Positions 34,693 to 43,551 of a DNA stretch of 64,000 bases are shown here, piece after piece. Within the stretch, counting starts at the first letter, position 1. Each line of letters opens with the position of its first letter. Source of the DNA: Nesterenkonia halotolerans (GTDB lineage Bacteria > Actinomycetota > Actinomycetes > Actinomycetales > Micrococcaceae); assembly GCF_014874065.1 (NCBI RefSeq), contig NZ_JADBEE010000001.1, positions 496,001 through 560,000 of the forward strand, read 5' to 3'. Both the position numbers and the translations under genes were made by a program. The notes under the pieces were generated by a model. The model worked only from the letters and a program-made list of their open reading frames with translations, made no database searches and was not told the DNA's origin.

Positions 34693-34721
34693 TTGAGTTA
34701 TACCCCCATGGGGTATATAGA
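34693..34721 (+). promoter_or_regulatory. copB promoter with CsoR-type operator
   Basis: TATACCCCCATGGGGTATA at 34699-34717 is a perfect 8-bp inverted repeat around CAT and fits the copper-sensor CsoR box. It lies between TTGAGT (34693-34698) and TATAGA (34716-34721), spaced 17 bp, so bound CsoR would block RNA polymerase until copper releases it. No csoR gene is in the window. Confidence 0.8.
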
Positions 34722-34727
34722 TAGAAC

Positions 34728-36845
34728 ATGACCTCTCACACGGCGGCACAGGACGATGCCCCCTCGGACAACAGCGCCCACGAACGGCACCGTGACCACG
34801 AGCAGCACGGCGGTCACGAACACCACAGTGGTCATGGCGGTCACAGTGGCCACGGCGGCCATGGCGGTCATGGCGACCACGTAGCTCAGTTCCGCCGGCT
34901 GTTCTGGATCATGCTTGTGCTGGCTGTACCCGTCGTCGGTTTCAACGACATGTTCGCCGACCTCATCGGCTACAGCCTCCCCGAGGCAGCCTGGGTCTGG
35001 TGGGTCTCCCCCGCACTCGGAACGGTCGTCTACTTCTGGGGCGGTTGGCCCTTCCTCAGTGCGGGCCTGGGCGAGGCACGCGCACGCAAACCGGGCATGA
35101 TGCTGCTCATCGCCCTGGCGCTGACCGTCGCGTTCATCGCCTCCTGGGGTGCCACGCTGAGACTCCTGGACCATGAGCTGAACTTCTGGTGGGAGCTGGC
35201 GCTCCTGGTGGTCATCATGCTGCTGGGCCACTGGATCGAGATGCGCTCGCTCGCCCAGACCAACTCTGCCCTGGACTCCCTCGCGGCCCTGCTCCCGGAC
35301 GAGGCCGAGAAGGTCGACGGCGAGGACATCGTCACCGTCTCCCCCGCCGAACTGGAGGTGGGCGACGTCGTCGTCGTCCGCCCGGGGGCTGCAGTCCCCG
35401 CTGACGGGCGGATCACCGACGGTTCGGCGAGCATGGACGAATCGATGGTCACCGGTGAATCGCAGCCGGTGCGGCGCGAGACCGGGGATCCGGTGGTCGC
35501 CGGCACCGTGGCCACGGACTCCGGGCTGCGCGTGGAGATCACCGCCACCGGTGATGACACCTCGTTGGCGGGCATTCAGAAGCTTGTCAGCGACGCCCAG
35601 GGCTCTTCTTCACGGGCTCAGCGCCTGGCGGACAAGGCAGCCGCATGGCTGTTCTGGTTCGCGCTCGGTGCCGCGATCATCACCGCGATCGTCTGGCCCC
35701 TGGTCGGCCTTCCGGACAGCGCGGTGGTGCGCACGATCACCGTCCTGGTCATCGCCTGCCCCCACGCCTTGGGTCTCGCCATCCCGCTGGTCGTGTCCAT
35801 CGCCACCGAACGCGCTGCCCGCGGCGGAGTGCTGGTCAAGGATCGCCTCGCTCTGGAGTCGATGCGCACGGTGGACACCGTACTCTTCGACAAGACCGGA
35901 ACTCTGACCAAGGGAGAGCCGACGGTCACCGCCGTCACACCTCAGGGTGAGCGCGGCGAAGATGACGTGCTCGCCCTCGCGGCAGCCGCCGAGTCCGACA
36001 GCGAACACCCGCTGGCCCGAGCAATCCTCGGCGCCGCGCAAGCCCGGGGTCTCCACATAGCCTCGGCCCGGGACTTCTCCTCCTCCCCCGCGGTCGGGGT
36101 CCGGGCAGAGGTGGACGGTGCTGTCATCGAGGTGGGAGGCCCGCATCTCCTGACGCAGCGTGAGGTCAACGAGCTCGAAGTGGCCCAGAGCTGGCGGGAC
36201 CAGGGCGCGATCATCCTGCACGTGCTCGCCGACGGCGACGTCATCGGCGCGCTGCGACTGGCCGACGAGGTCCGCTCCGAATCCCGGGACGCCGTGGAGG
36301 CGCTGCACGCCAGAGGCGTCCAGGTGGTCATGATCACCGGTGACGCGCAGGCCGTCGCCGACACCGTCGCCGCAGAGCTCGACATCGACCGGGTCTTCGC
36401 GGGCGTGAGGCCCGAGGACAAGTCGGCCAAGGTGGCGGAGCTCCAGGGCGAGGGTCGCACGGTCGCGATGGTCGGCGACGGCGTCAACGATGCCCCCGCG
36501 CTCGCCCAGGCCGACGTCGGCATCGCCATCGGAGCCGGCACCGACGTCGCCATCGGCTCCGCCGGCGTCATCCTGGCCTCCTCCGACCCGCGTTCAGTAC
36601 TCTCGGTGATGGAGCTCTCGCGTGCCACCTACCGGAAGATGAAGCAGAACCTGTGGTGGGCTGCGGGCTACAACCTCATCTCTGTTCCCCTGGCGGCAGG
36701 TGTGCTCGCCCCGATCGGGTTCGTGCTGCCGATGAGCATCGGGGCGCTGCTGATGTCAGCCTCCACGGTGGTGGTCGCGCTGAATGCCCAGACGCTGCGG
36801 CGGCTGGACCTCACGCCGGCGGCGGCCGTGGCCCGCCAGGGGTGA
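34728..36845 (+). CDS. copB: Copper-translocating P-type ATPase, CopB type
   Basis: A 705-residue P1B-type ATPase. The cytoplasmic N-terminus (about residues 18-50) is a His/Gly-rich metal-binding tail with no CxxC domain. Eight membrane segments are expected, with the CPH motif (VIACPHALGLAIP) instead of CPC, which places it in the CopB subgroup exporting copper or silver. The catalytic parts are complete: VTGES, DKTGTLTKG, SEHPLA and GDGVNDAPAL. The ATG at 34728 has no ribosome-binding site and lies about 7 nt after the -10 box, so the transcript is probably leaderless. The CsoR box supports a copper role. Confidence 0.93.
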   Translation: MTSHTAAQDDAPSDNSAHERHRDHEQHGGHEHHSGHGGHSGHGGHGGHGDHVAQFRRLFWIMLVLAVPVVGFNDMFADLIGYSLPEAAWVWWVSPALGTVVYFWGGWPFLSAGLGEARARKPGMMLLIALALTVAFIASWGATLRLLDHELNFWWELALLVVIMLLGHWIEMRSLAQTNSALDSLAALLPDEAEKVDGEDIVTVSPAELEVGDVVVVRPGAAVPADGRITDGSASMDESMVTGESQPVRRETGDPVVAGTVATDSGLRVEITATGDDTSLAGIQKLVSDAQGSSSRAQRLADKAAAWLFWFALGAAIITAIVWPLVGLPDSAVVRTITVLVIACPHALGLAIPLVVSIATERAARGGVLVKDRLALESMRTVDTVLFDKTGTLTKGEPTVTAVTPQGERGEDDVLALAAAAESDSEHPLARAILGAAQARGLHIASARDFSSSPAVGVRAEVDGAVIEVGGPHLLTQREVNELEVAQSWRDQGAIILHVLADGDVIGALRLADEVRSESRDAVEALHARGVQVVMITGDAQAVADTVAAELDIDRVFAGVRPEDKSAKVAELQGEGRTVAMVGDGVNDAPALAQADVGIAIGAGTDVAIGSAGVILASSDPRSVLSVMELSRATYRKMKQNLWWAAGYNLISVPLAAGVLAPIGFVLPMSIGALLMSASTVVVALNAQTLRRLDLTPAAAVARQG

Positions 36846-36874
36846 GTGACAGCGCTCGGTCCGGCGGGAGGGCC

Positions 36875-36912
36875 CTGAGGCTCAGCGTCTCAGTTCGGGG
36901 CGAGAGCCTCAG
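36875..36912. terminator. Inverted repeat between copB and the MFS gene
   Basis: CTGAGGCTC (36875-36883) and GAGCCTCAG (36904-36912) form a perfect 9-bp stem with a 20-nt loop between two convergent genes; the right arm touches the MFS stop codon. No T-run follows, so it is only a candidate bidirectional terminator. Confidence 0.4.
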
Positions 36913-38114
36913 AGCACGTCGACCCTGCGCCCGGCGAACGAGCCGACCACCGCCATCGCGAGAATAGCGGCCACGGTGATCCAGAGCACCGGGGACCAGG
37001 ATTCAGTCACTTCGAAGAGCGTCCCTGCGAGCAACGGCCCCACCGCGGCCAACAGGTAGCCGACCCCCTGAGCCATTCCGGAGAGCCTGCTGGCCTCAGC
37101 GGAGGTGCGGGCGCGCATGCTGATCAAGGTCAGCCCCACCAAGAGGTTGCCCCCGGAGGCGAAGCCCGCGATCACCGCCCAGGCAGGCATGGCGGACGGG
37201 ATCAGCAGCATGCCCAGCACGCCGATCAGCATGATCCCCGCCAGCGCCAGCAGGGTCAGCCGCTGATCCGCTGCGCGCTGCATCACGGCCCCGACGACCA
37301 GGCTCGCTGCAATCCCGACCGCCTGATAGGCGCCCAGCCACAACCCCGCACTGGCTTCGGAGAACCCATGGGAGGTCTGGATCGCTGGGAACCAGGTGAG
37401 CATCAGGTAGAAGATTCCCGACTGCAGGGCGAAGTACCCCGTGACCTGCCAGGCCACGGCGGAGCGCCACATCGATCCGCCCGGAGGCTCGGGAGTCAGC
37501 AGCGGGGTTCCGGCCGCAGAAGCGGCATCGCGGCGCGCACTCCGGAGCCGAGTGCTCCACACTCCGGCAGAGACAAGGGCGAGGAGCGCGGAGGCCCCGA
37601 GCGTCAGCTCCCAGCCGTGGGCGGCAGCCACCGGCACAGCGGTGCCGGAGGCGACGGCCGCGCACCCGACGAGCACGGCCGTGTACAGCCCGGTCACGGC
37701 AGGCACCCGGCCGGGGAAGTCACGCTTGACCACGGCGGGGACCAGCACGTTGCCCACTCCGATCGCGGCACTGAGGAGGATGGTCCCGGCGAAGAGGGAG
37801 AAGCCCCCGAGCGGCAGGGACCGCAGCAGGGTTCCCGCCGCCAGGAACAGCAGGGCGAAGAAGATGGTGCGTTCCAATCCCCAGCGGCGGCCGGCGGCCG
37901 CGACGAACAGCGCGACGACGCCGAACCCCATCGCGGGAATCGCACCCAGAAGTCCGAGCGCGGCGGGGCCCAGGCCCGTATCGTCACCGATCCGCTCGAT
38001 CAAGGGTCCCACCGCAGTGATGGCGGGACGCAGATTCGCGGCCACGATGAGCACCGAGACCAACAGCATCAGCTGCGAGGGGTGCCGCGCAGAGGACCAC
38101 GGGGCGCGGCTCAT
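36909..38114 (-). CDS. MFS transporter, CynX/NimT family
   Basis: A 401-residue, 12-span transporter. The opening LLVSVLIVAANLRPAITAVG with PLIERIGDDTGLG is the hallmark of the cyanate/nitroimidazole (CynX/NimT) MFS group. The substrate here is not known. The start is 7 nt after the stop of the Lrp/AsnC gene, so the two form one operon and Lrp may respond to the transported compound. Confidence 0.88.
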   Translation of the reverse strand: MSRAPWSSARHPSQLMLLVSVLIVAANLRPAITAVGPLIERIGDDTGLGPAALGLLGAIPAMGFGVVALFVAAAGRRWGLERTIFFALLFLAAGTLLRSLPLGGFSLFAGTILLSAAIGVGNVLVPAVVKRDFPGRVPAVTGLYTAVLVGCAAVASGTAVPVAAAHGWELTLGASALLALVSAGVWSTRLRSARRDAASAAGTPLLTPEPPGGSMWRSAVAWQVTGYFALQSGIFYLMLTWFPAIQTSHGFSEASAGLWLGAYQAVGIAASLVVGAVMQRAADQRLTLLALAGIMLIGVLGMLLIPSAMPAWAVIAGFASGGNLLVGLTLISMRARTSAEASRLSGMAQGVGYLLAAVGPLLAGTLFEVTESWSPVLWITVAAILAMAVVGSFAGRRVDVL

Positions 38115-38121
38115 GCCCTAC

Positions 38122-38595
38122 TCACTCGTCGAAGGACTTTCCGGTGTTCAGATGCGGCCGCTGACTCTTGATGATCTTCATCGGGAATGCGGAGTCCGTG
38201 CCCTGCACTCCAGGGATGGTCAGCACCTTCTTGGTGAGAAATCTCTCGTAGGCGTGCAGATCTGCCACAGCCACGCGCACGAAGTAGTCGGGCGAGCCGA
38301 AGAGTCGGAGCAGCTCAAGGACCTCCTCGTAGCTGGCCATGGTGTTCTCGAAGCGCTCGACGGTCTCGCGGTCCCCCCACTTGAGCTCGATGTCCAGTCC
38401 CACCTCGAAGGACTGTCCCAGCGCCTCCGGATTGATGTCGGCGGTATAGCCGAGAATGACGCCGTCTGCTTCGAGTCGTTGGACTCTGCGCAGGCAGGGT
38501 CCGGCGGTCAGGCCCACCTTTTGCGCCAGAGCGGCGTTGGAGATGCGTCCGTCTTCGCGCAACGCGGCAATGATTGCCCGATCCACACTGTCCAT
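38122..38595 (-). CDS. Lrp/AsnC family transcriptional regulator
   Basis: A 157-residue regulator: N-terminal helix-turn-helix (DRAIIAALREDGRISNAALA, LTAGPCLRRVQRLE) and a C-terminal RAM/AsnC ligand domain (DYFVRVAVADLHAYERFL, VLTIPGVQGTDSAF). ATG 38595 gives the standard N-terminus MDSVDRAI; a longer frame from 38652 is rejected. It is co-transcribed with the CynX-type transporter. Confidence 0.92.
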   Translation of the reverse strand: MDSVDRAIIAALREDGRISNAALAQKVGLTAGPCLRRVQRLEADGVILGYTADINPEALGQSFEVGLDIELKWGDRETVERFENTMASYEEVLELLRLFGSPDYFVRVAVADLHAYERFLTKKVLTIPGVQGTDSAFPMKIIKSQRPHLNTGKSFDE

Positions 38596-39048
38596 GAGGT
38601 GATTCTTGCACCAGACGGGAGCACTTGGGGTGGGATACAGCGAAATTCCCACATCGTGGAAGGCGCCGAGCAGCGGCGATCAGCGCACGGCATCGTGTGA
38701 TCCGGCACTCACATGTTTTTCACAGAAACGTTGATAACGGGTAGATAACGGGCCTGCTTCCCTGTGATTTCAGGGTTTTCGGGTACCCCCACCACCCATA
38801 ACCCCGGTTGACGCAATCAAATCGAGACCTTTTACTAGTACACGGACATCTTCTGTGATGCCGCTGTGATTACTGGGCCTCCGTTCCCAGGCCCGTCCAG
38901 CGACATTCACGGAAGCACCGGAGTCGGCGCCCCACCACCGTCCATACCGACTCGGGTGAAAATTGACCGCCACACGTTATGAAGGCGGACGGTGACACGA
39001 GGACGGCCCGGGAGGGTCACGAGTGCAGGGACTTCGGGACTGAACCTC
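38596..39048 (+). promoter_or_regulatory. Long leader region of the rpf gene
   Basis: About 450 bp with no gene. A promoter-like pair TTGACG (38808-38813) and TTACTA (38832-38837), spaced 18 bp, would give a leader of about 200 nt. The leader contains stems GGGCCT (38875-38880)/AGGCCC (38889-38894) and GAGTCGG (38921-38927)/CCGACTC (38947-38953), the latter followed by GGGTGAA. Actinobacterial rpf genes often carry a cyclic-di-AMP riboswitch, but the conserved 3' core of that element was not found here. It is annotated only as a structured leader. Confidence 0.4.
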
Positions 39049-39753
39049 ATGCAGACCAAGCAGACTTTCAAGAAGGCACTCGGCGGCGGACTTGCCGTGG
39101 CCACTCTGGCCGGCGCAGGCGTCATCGCTCAGGCTCCCGCAGCAAGCGCAGCTTCCCAGTGGGATCAGCTCGCACAGTGCGAGTCCGGTGGCAACTGGTC
39201 CATCAACACCGGCAACGGCTACTACGGTGGCCTGCAGTTCTCCCAGCAGTCCTGGCAGGCAGTGGGCGGCTCCGGTCTCCCCAGCCAGGCCAGCAAGTCT
39301 GAGCAGATCAGCCGCGCTCACCAGCTCTGGGAAGCCCAGGGCTGGGGCGCATGGCCTTCCTGCTCCGCGCAGCTCGGCCTCTCCGGCAACCCGGGTGGCG
39401 GCGGCTCCCCCGAGCCAGCACCTGAGCCTGCACCCGAGCCGGCCCCGGCACAGCAGGCTCCCGCGCCTGAGCCAGCACCCGAGCCAGCCCCTGCTCCTGA
39501 GCCAGCACCCCAGCAGCAGGCTCCGCAGACTGAGGTCCAGTCAGCTCCTGCCCCGCAGAGCGTCGAGCAGCCCAGCTCCGACGTGCAGGTCTCGGGCGAG
39601 ACCTACATCGTGCAGTCCGGTGACTCCCTCACCAGCATCGCCGCCGCACTGGGCGTCGACTGGAACGAGCTGTGGAGCGCCAACGGCGATCTCGTCGAGG
39701 ATCCCAACCTGATCTTCGTCGGCGATCAGCTGAAGCTGCCCGTCGCCGGCTGA
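39049..39753 (+). CDS. rpf: Resuscitation-promoting factor with LysM domain
   Basis: A 234-residue secreted protein. A signal peptide (about 1-35, ending PAASA) is followed by the Rpf domain (about 36-110; SQWDQLAQCESGGNW with the catalytic glutamate in CESGG), a linker of PAPEP-type repeats (about 120-165) and a C-terminal LysM (YIVQSGDSLTSIAAALGV). It would cleave peptidoglycan and promote regrowth of dormant cells. ATG 39049 gives a proper signal peptide; the ribosome-binding site is weak. Confidence 0.93.
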   Translation: MQTKQTFKKALGGGLAVATLAGAGVIAQAPAASAASQWDQLAQCESGGNWSINTGNGYYGGLQFSQQSWQAVGGSGLPSQASKSEQISRAHQLWEAQGWGAWPSCSAQLGLSGNPGGGGSPEPAPEPAPEPAPAQQAPAPEPAPEPAPAPEPAPQQQAPQTEVQSAPAPQSVEQPSSDVQVSGETYIVQSGDSLTSIAAALGVDWNELWSANGDLVEDPNLIFVGDQLKLPVAG

Positions 39754-39776
39754 TTCAGTCCGCATCACGACGTACC

Positions 39777-39816
39777 ACTCAGGGGGGTGCCAGCTCATGC
39801 TGGCGCCCCCCTGAGT
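39777..39816 (+). terminator. Strong hairpin terminator after rpf
   Basis: An 18-bp stem (ACTCAGGGGGGTGCCAGC paired with GCTGGCGCCCCCCTGAGT, one G-T wobble) with a TCAT loop, 24 nt after the rpf stop. Only a weak T-rich tail follows, common in high-GC actinobacteria. Confidence 0.8.
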
Positions 39817-39871
39817 CATGTTATGAATGGTGTCACCTGCCGCGTCACCAGACCCTAGGGAGACAGACCGC

Positions 39872-41062
39872 TTGCGACGCCGATTCAGCTTCCTTCATCC
39901 CGCACTGACCACGGCCACCGTGGGTGCTCTGGCGGTCGGGTGTGCCGGATGACCCGCCCAGGGAGGGGACTCGGAGGACGAGGCGTCGGCTCAATGCGCG
40001 GTGGCGCCCCCGGATCGGGCTCTGCCCGCAGATCGGACGACCTTCGGGGTGAATCCCGACTGGGGAGTCCAGACGCTGCAGGAGTTCGCCACCACCACGG
40101 GGGTCGAACCAGGCGCGGCTGTGCAGTTCATCGGACTGCCGTTCACCTCCGAGGAGGCGCAGAACGTGTTGGCCGCAGCGGATCAGGTCAACGGCCTGGG
40201 TGGCGTGCTGGTGCTGACTTTGGAACCCCATGACGGCCTCGACGCCGTGACCGATGAATCCATCCAGGAACTCACCGACCTGCTCGCAGAGGTCAATGGA
40301 AAGCAGGTTCCGGTCCTGCTCCGCTTCGCCCACGAGATGAACGGATTCTGGTACCCCTGGGGTCAGCAGCCGCAGGCCTTCGTGGACACTTTCCGGGCCG
40401 TGGCCGCCGCGGTCCATGAGCAGACGCCGGCGACACAGATGATGTGGGCTCCGAACTACGGCGGTGGATACCCCTTCACGGGTGGGCAGTACGCGCCCTA
40501 GGCTGGCACCGCAGATTTTGATGCGTTGGACACCGACAAGGATGGCGAGCTCACCGAAGCCGATGACCCCTACCAGCCTTATTACCCGGGGGACGACGCC
40601 GTCGACTGGGTCGGAATGACGCTGTACCACTGGGGCAGCACCTATCCCTGGGGTGGCAATAATCTGCCCGAGACCGAGAAGTTCGCGGCACAGCTGCGTG
40701 GAACCTATGACGGGATTGGAGGGGACGAGAGCGGTCTTCCTGACTTCTACGCGATCTATTCCGAGGACCGCGACAAGCCGCTGGCCATTCCGGAGACTGC
40801 TGCGTTCGTGACCGAGGAGGCCAATTCCGACTATGCGCTGGAGATCAGGCGCGCGTGGTGGCAGCAGGTCTTTTCAGAGAACACGCGTTCGGAGTTTCCC
40901 AACATCCGGCTCATCAACTGGTTCAACTGGGACAAGCACGAGCCGGAGGCTGACGGAATCGTTCGCTGGTCCATCACCTCAGATCAGCGAATCGCCGATG
41001 CGTTCCGCAGCGATCTGCCCGACTGGGTGACCACGGCCGAGGACGTCACCACCTGCCAGTAG
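39872..41062 (+). pseudogene. GH26-like glycosidase lipoprotein gene with two in-frame stops
   Basis: One frame runs from TTG 39872 to the TAG at 41060. It encodes a lipoprotein signal (FSFLHPALTTATVGALAVGC), then a domain with LLRFAHEMNGFWYPWG (acid/base Glu) and KPLAIPETAAFV (nucleophile Glu), typical of GH26 beta-mannanase-like hydrolases of about 390 residues. Two nonsense codons interrupt it: TGA at 39950-39952 right after the lipobox, and TAG at 40499-40501 in mid-domain. No frameshift is present and both catalytic regions survive, so inactivation looks recent. An EF-hand-like DTDKDGELTEAD follows the second stop. Confidence 0.85.
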
Positions 41063-41083
41063 GGCGTCCCGACGGCGCTTCAG

Positions 41084-41116
41084 TCGGCGAACGCTCACAG
41101 TGTGGGCGTTCGCCGA
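41084..41116. terminator. Bidirectional terminator hairpin
   Basis: TCGGCGAACGC (41084-41094) pairs with GCGTTCGCCGA (41106-41116), and the stem continues through CACA/TGTG to a 1-nt centre. It lies between the convergent GH26-like pseudogene and comEC. Confidence 0.75.
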
Positions 41117-41142
41117 GCGGCTCGACGCTGCGTCGGCACGCT

Positions 41143-43551
41143 TCACGGCAGCGCTGAGACCTCCAGACCATCACGGGCCGCACCGATCACCACAGTGCCG
41201 TGGATGTCCGTGCGGTACACGGCGGCGCCCAGGTCCTCCTCCAGAGTGCGCAGGATCGACGGTCCAGGATGGCCATAGGTGTTGTCCTCCCCCACCCCGA
41301 TCAACGCCACCTCGGGGTGAGTGGCCTGGAGCAGCTCGGTCCCGCCGTTGGCCGCACCGTGGTGGGCGACCTTCAGCAGGTGGACCTCCTCGGGCAGACC
41401 TTCGCCTCGGATCATGGCCGCCGCGGCCTCTTCCTCCATATCCCCGAGGGTGAGCAGCGTGAGCGGGTCCTGCGCGGATCCCACCACGCCAGCAGGCAGC
41501 TCAGGATCGCTGACCTCGAAGAAGGCCACCAAGGAGTTGTCATTGGCTTCCGCGTGGTGCGCATCGGCGGACCAGACTCGCAACCGGACCGTCAGCTGCT
41601 CCGTATAGGCCAGGGTGTCCCCCGGCCGGGCGCGATGCACCGTCACGCTCTGCGGAAGAGCCGCAACTGCTCCGACCTCGGCATCGAGGTCCCACCCTTC
41701 GCTGGCCGAGTAGAGCACCATGCCGGGTTCATCCTTGGCGATTACCCCCTCCACGCCGCCATAGTGGTCTCGATGCTCGTGCGTCACCAGCAGCGCCTCC
41801 ACGGTGTGGATCTGCAAGCGGGCGAGACACGCCTCTGCCAGCGTCGGGTCCTCCCCGGCATCGACCACGATCCCCGCCGATTCCTGGGTGCGCACCACCA
41901 GCATGTCCCCCTGGCCGACATCGCACAGCGCCACCCGCCATGCCGCAGGCAGTGCAGGCGGCACCAGGACAGCGGCGGGCAGCACCACCGCCAGCAGGCC
42001 CCCTGCCGCGGCGGCGAGCACCGGTGCGTGCCAGCGCCGGAATCGGCCGACCAGGCCGATCGCCAAGATCAGCGCCGCGCTGAGGTAGAGGACGGTCAGC
42101 GCCACCCCGAGTCCTTCTTGGGGCCAGGGGGCCAAGGCCTGGGGAAGCGAGGCAACAGCGCGGCCGATGAGCCCCAGACAGGCTGCGGCAAGCCCGGAGC
42201 ACCAGAGGATGCCGATGGCGGCCCACGGCAACACCGTGGAGATGATCGCGGCGAAGGTTCCAGGGACCGTGACGAACGGGACGAAGGGCGCGGCAAGCAG
42301 ATTCGCCGGCACCGCGTAGGTGTTCACTCCACCGGAGAGCGGAAGCAGCACTGGGGCCACGAACAGCTGAGCGGAGAAGGCCAGCGCTAGCGGAGCGGCG
42401 AGCCATGCGGGCATGAACCGTTCAAGCCTCTCCTTGATACGGGTCCCGACGACGACGATCCCGGCGGTGGCCGCTGCAGAAAGCTGAAAGGCAGGTTCAA
42501 CGGCGTAGAACGGATCAACGATCAGCAGTCCGACCACGCACAGGCACAGCAGCGAGAACGCGGACCGTCCGCGCCCCGCGAAGAGGGCCAGTGCCGAGAT
42601 GCTGCCCATCACCCCGGCTCGGATCACGCTCGGCTCGGGGTGGACCAGGAGCACGAAGAGCACCAGTCCGAGGAGCGCGACCGGCACGGTGGACCAGCGT
42701 GGAAGCCGCACGAGTCGCACCAGACCCATCAGCGATCCCATCACCAGCGCACAGTTGGCCCCGCTGACCGCGGTCAGATGGCTCAGGCCAGCTTCGCGCA
42801 TCGCTTCGCTGAGATCGGCGTCCTGCCGGGATCGATCTCCGAGGATGAGACCAGGCAGCAGGGCCGGCGCGTCTCCGACCGCGTGGGCTGATGCCTCGGT
42901 GGTGCCTTCCCGCAGCCGGTTGAAGATGTCAGCGGTCTCAGTACGGTCATCGGCTGGAATCCGTGCCAAGTCCTCTCCGAAGGGGAACGCCAGGGCGCTC
43001 GCGCGTTCACCCGGGTCCGTCGGTGTGAGCCGCACCAGACCCTGGTAGCGGTGCCCTGCGGTGAAGGGCTCCTCGTCTTCGACGACAGACGCGATGATCA
43101 CCACCGGAGCGTCCACCGGGATGGGGACTGACTCTCCCGGCCACTGTGCCTGTTCCACCACCGCCTGAGCCAGGACCTGGTCCTCACCCTCGAATCCCGT
43201 CCCCACAAGGATTCTCGGCTGTCCCATGATTCTGGCGGTCACGGTCACCGGTGCCTTTGACTGGACTGCTTCTTCCCACCCTCGGTCGCTCAGCTCACGA
43301 CCCTGTGCACCTGCAGTCAGCGCGACCAGGCCGGCCACCACGCAGCACAAGAGAACGTGCAGCGGGACGACGTGGGTGGCCAGCCGGTTCAGCAGCCACG
43401 CCGTAGCGGTCAGCAGCGCTCCGGCCACGACCAACGTCCAGCCCAGTTGGAGTGCCTGTTCCCACGCGAGATGAACCGACGCCAGCCCTGCTGCCCAGGC
43501 TGCCAGCGCCGTCGGGAGCAGTCGCAGGTCCAGGGGCCGGCGATCCTTCAC
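41143..43551 (-). CDS. comEC: ComEC/Rec2 family DNA-uptake channel
   Basis: An 802-residue membrane protein. It has an N-terminal soluble DUF4131-type part, a multi-span Competence domain (LSHLTAVSGANCALVMGSLM is its signature) and a C-terminal metallo-beta-lactamase-like domain with THEHRDHYGG (HxHxDH). In transforming bacteria it carries single-stranded DNA through the membrane. GTG 43551 overlaps the comEA stop (GTGA), so the two are coupled. Confidence 0.92.
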   Translation of the reverse strand: MKDRRPLDLRLLPTALAAWAAGLASVHLAWEQALQLGWTLVVAGALLTATAWLLNRLATHVVPLHVLLCCVVAGLVALTAGAQGRELSDRGWEEAVQSKAPVTVTARIMGQPRILVGTGFEGEDQVLAQAVVEQAQWPGESVPIPVDAPVVIIASVVEDEEPFTAGHRYQGLVRLTPTDPGERASALAFPFGEDLARIPADDRTETADIFNRLREGTTEASAHAVGDAPALLPGLILGDRSRQDADLSEAMREAGLSHLTAVSGANCALVMGSLMGLVRLVRLPRWSTVPVALLGLVLFVLLVHPEPSVIRAGVMGSISALALFAGRGRSAFSLLCLCVVGLLIVDPFYAVEPAFQLSAAATAGIVVVGTRIKERLERFMPAWLAAPLALAFSAQLFVAPVLLPLSGGVNTYAVPANLLAAPFVPFVTVPGTFAAIISTVLPWAAIGILWCSGLAAACLGLIGRAVASLPQALAPWPQEGLGVALTVLYLSAALILAIGLVGRFRRWHAPVLAAAAGGLLAVVLPAAVLVPPALPAAWRVALCDVGQGDMLVVRTQESAGIVVDAGEDPTLAEACLARLQIHTVEALLVTHEHRDHYGGVEGVIAKDEPGMVLYSASEGWDLDAEVGAVAALPQSVTVHRARPGDTLAYTEQLTVRLRVWSADAHHAEANDNSLVAFFEVSDPELPAGVVGSAQDPLTLLTLGDMEEEAAAAMIRGEGLPEEVHLLKVAHHGAANGGTELLQATHPEVALIGVGEDNTYGHPGPSILRTLEEDLGAAVYRTDIHGTVVIGAARDGLEVSALP

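Noticed and set aside
34780-34880. CAC/GGC-rich tract at the start of copB as a separate repeat element
   Set aside because: It codes the His/Gly metal-binding tail of CopB.
38700-39048. Canonical c-di-AMP (ydaO) riboswitch before rpf
   Set aside because: GGGTGAA and a long-range stem are present, but the conserved GAACCCGACAGCUAAC core was not found.
39410-39520. Short repeats in the rpf gene as a CRISPR or regulatory repeat
   Set aside because: They code the PAPEP linker of the secreted protein and have no spacer structure.
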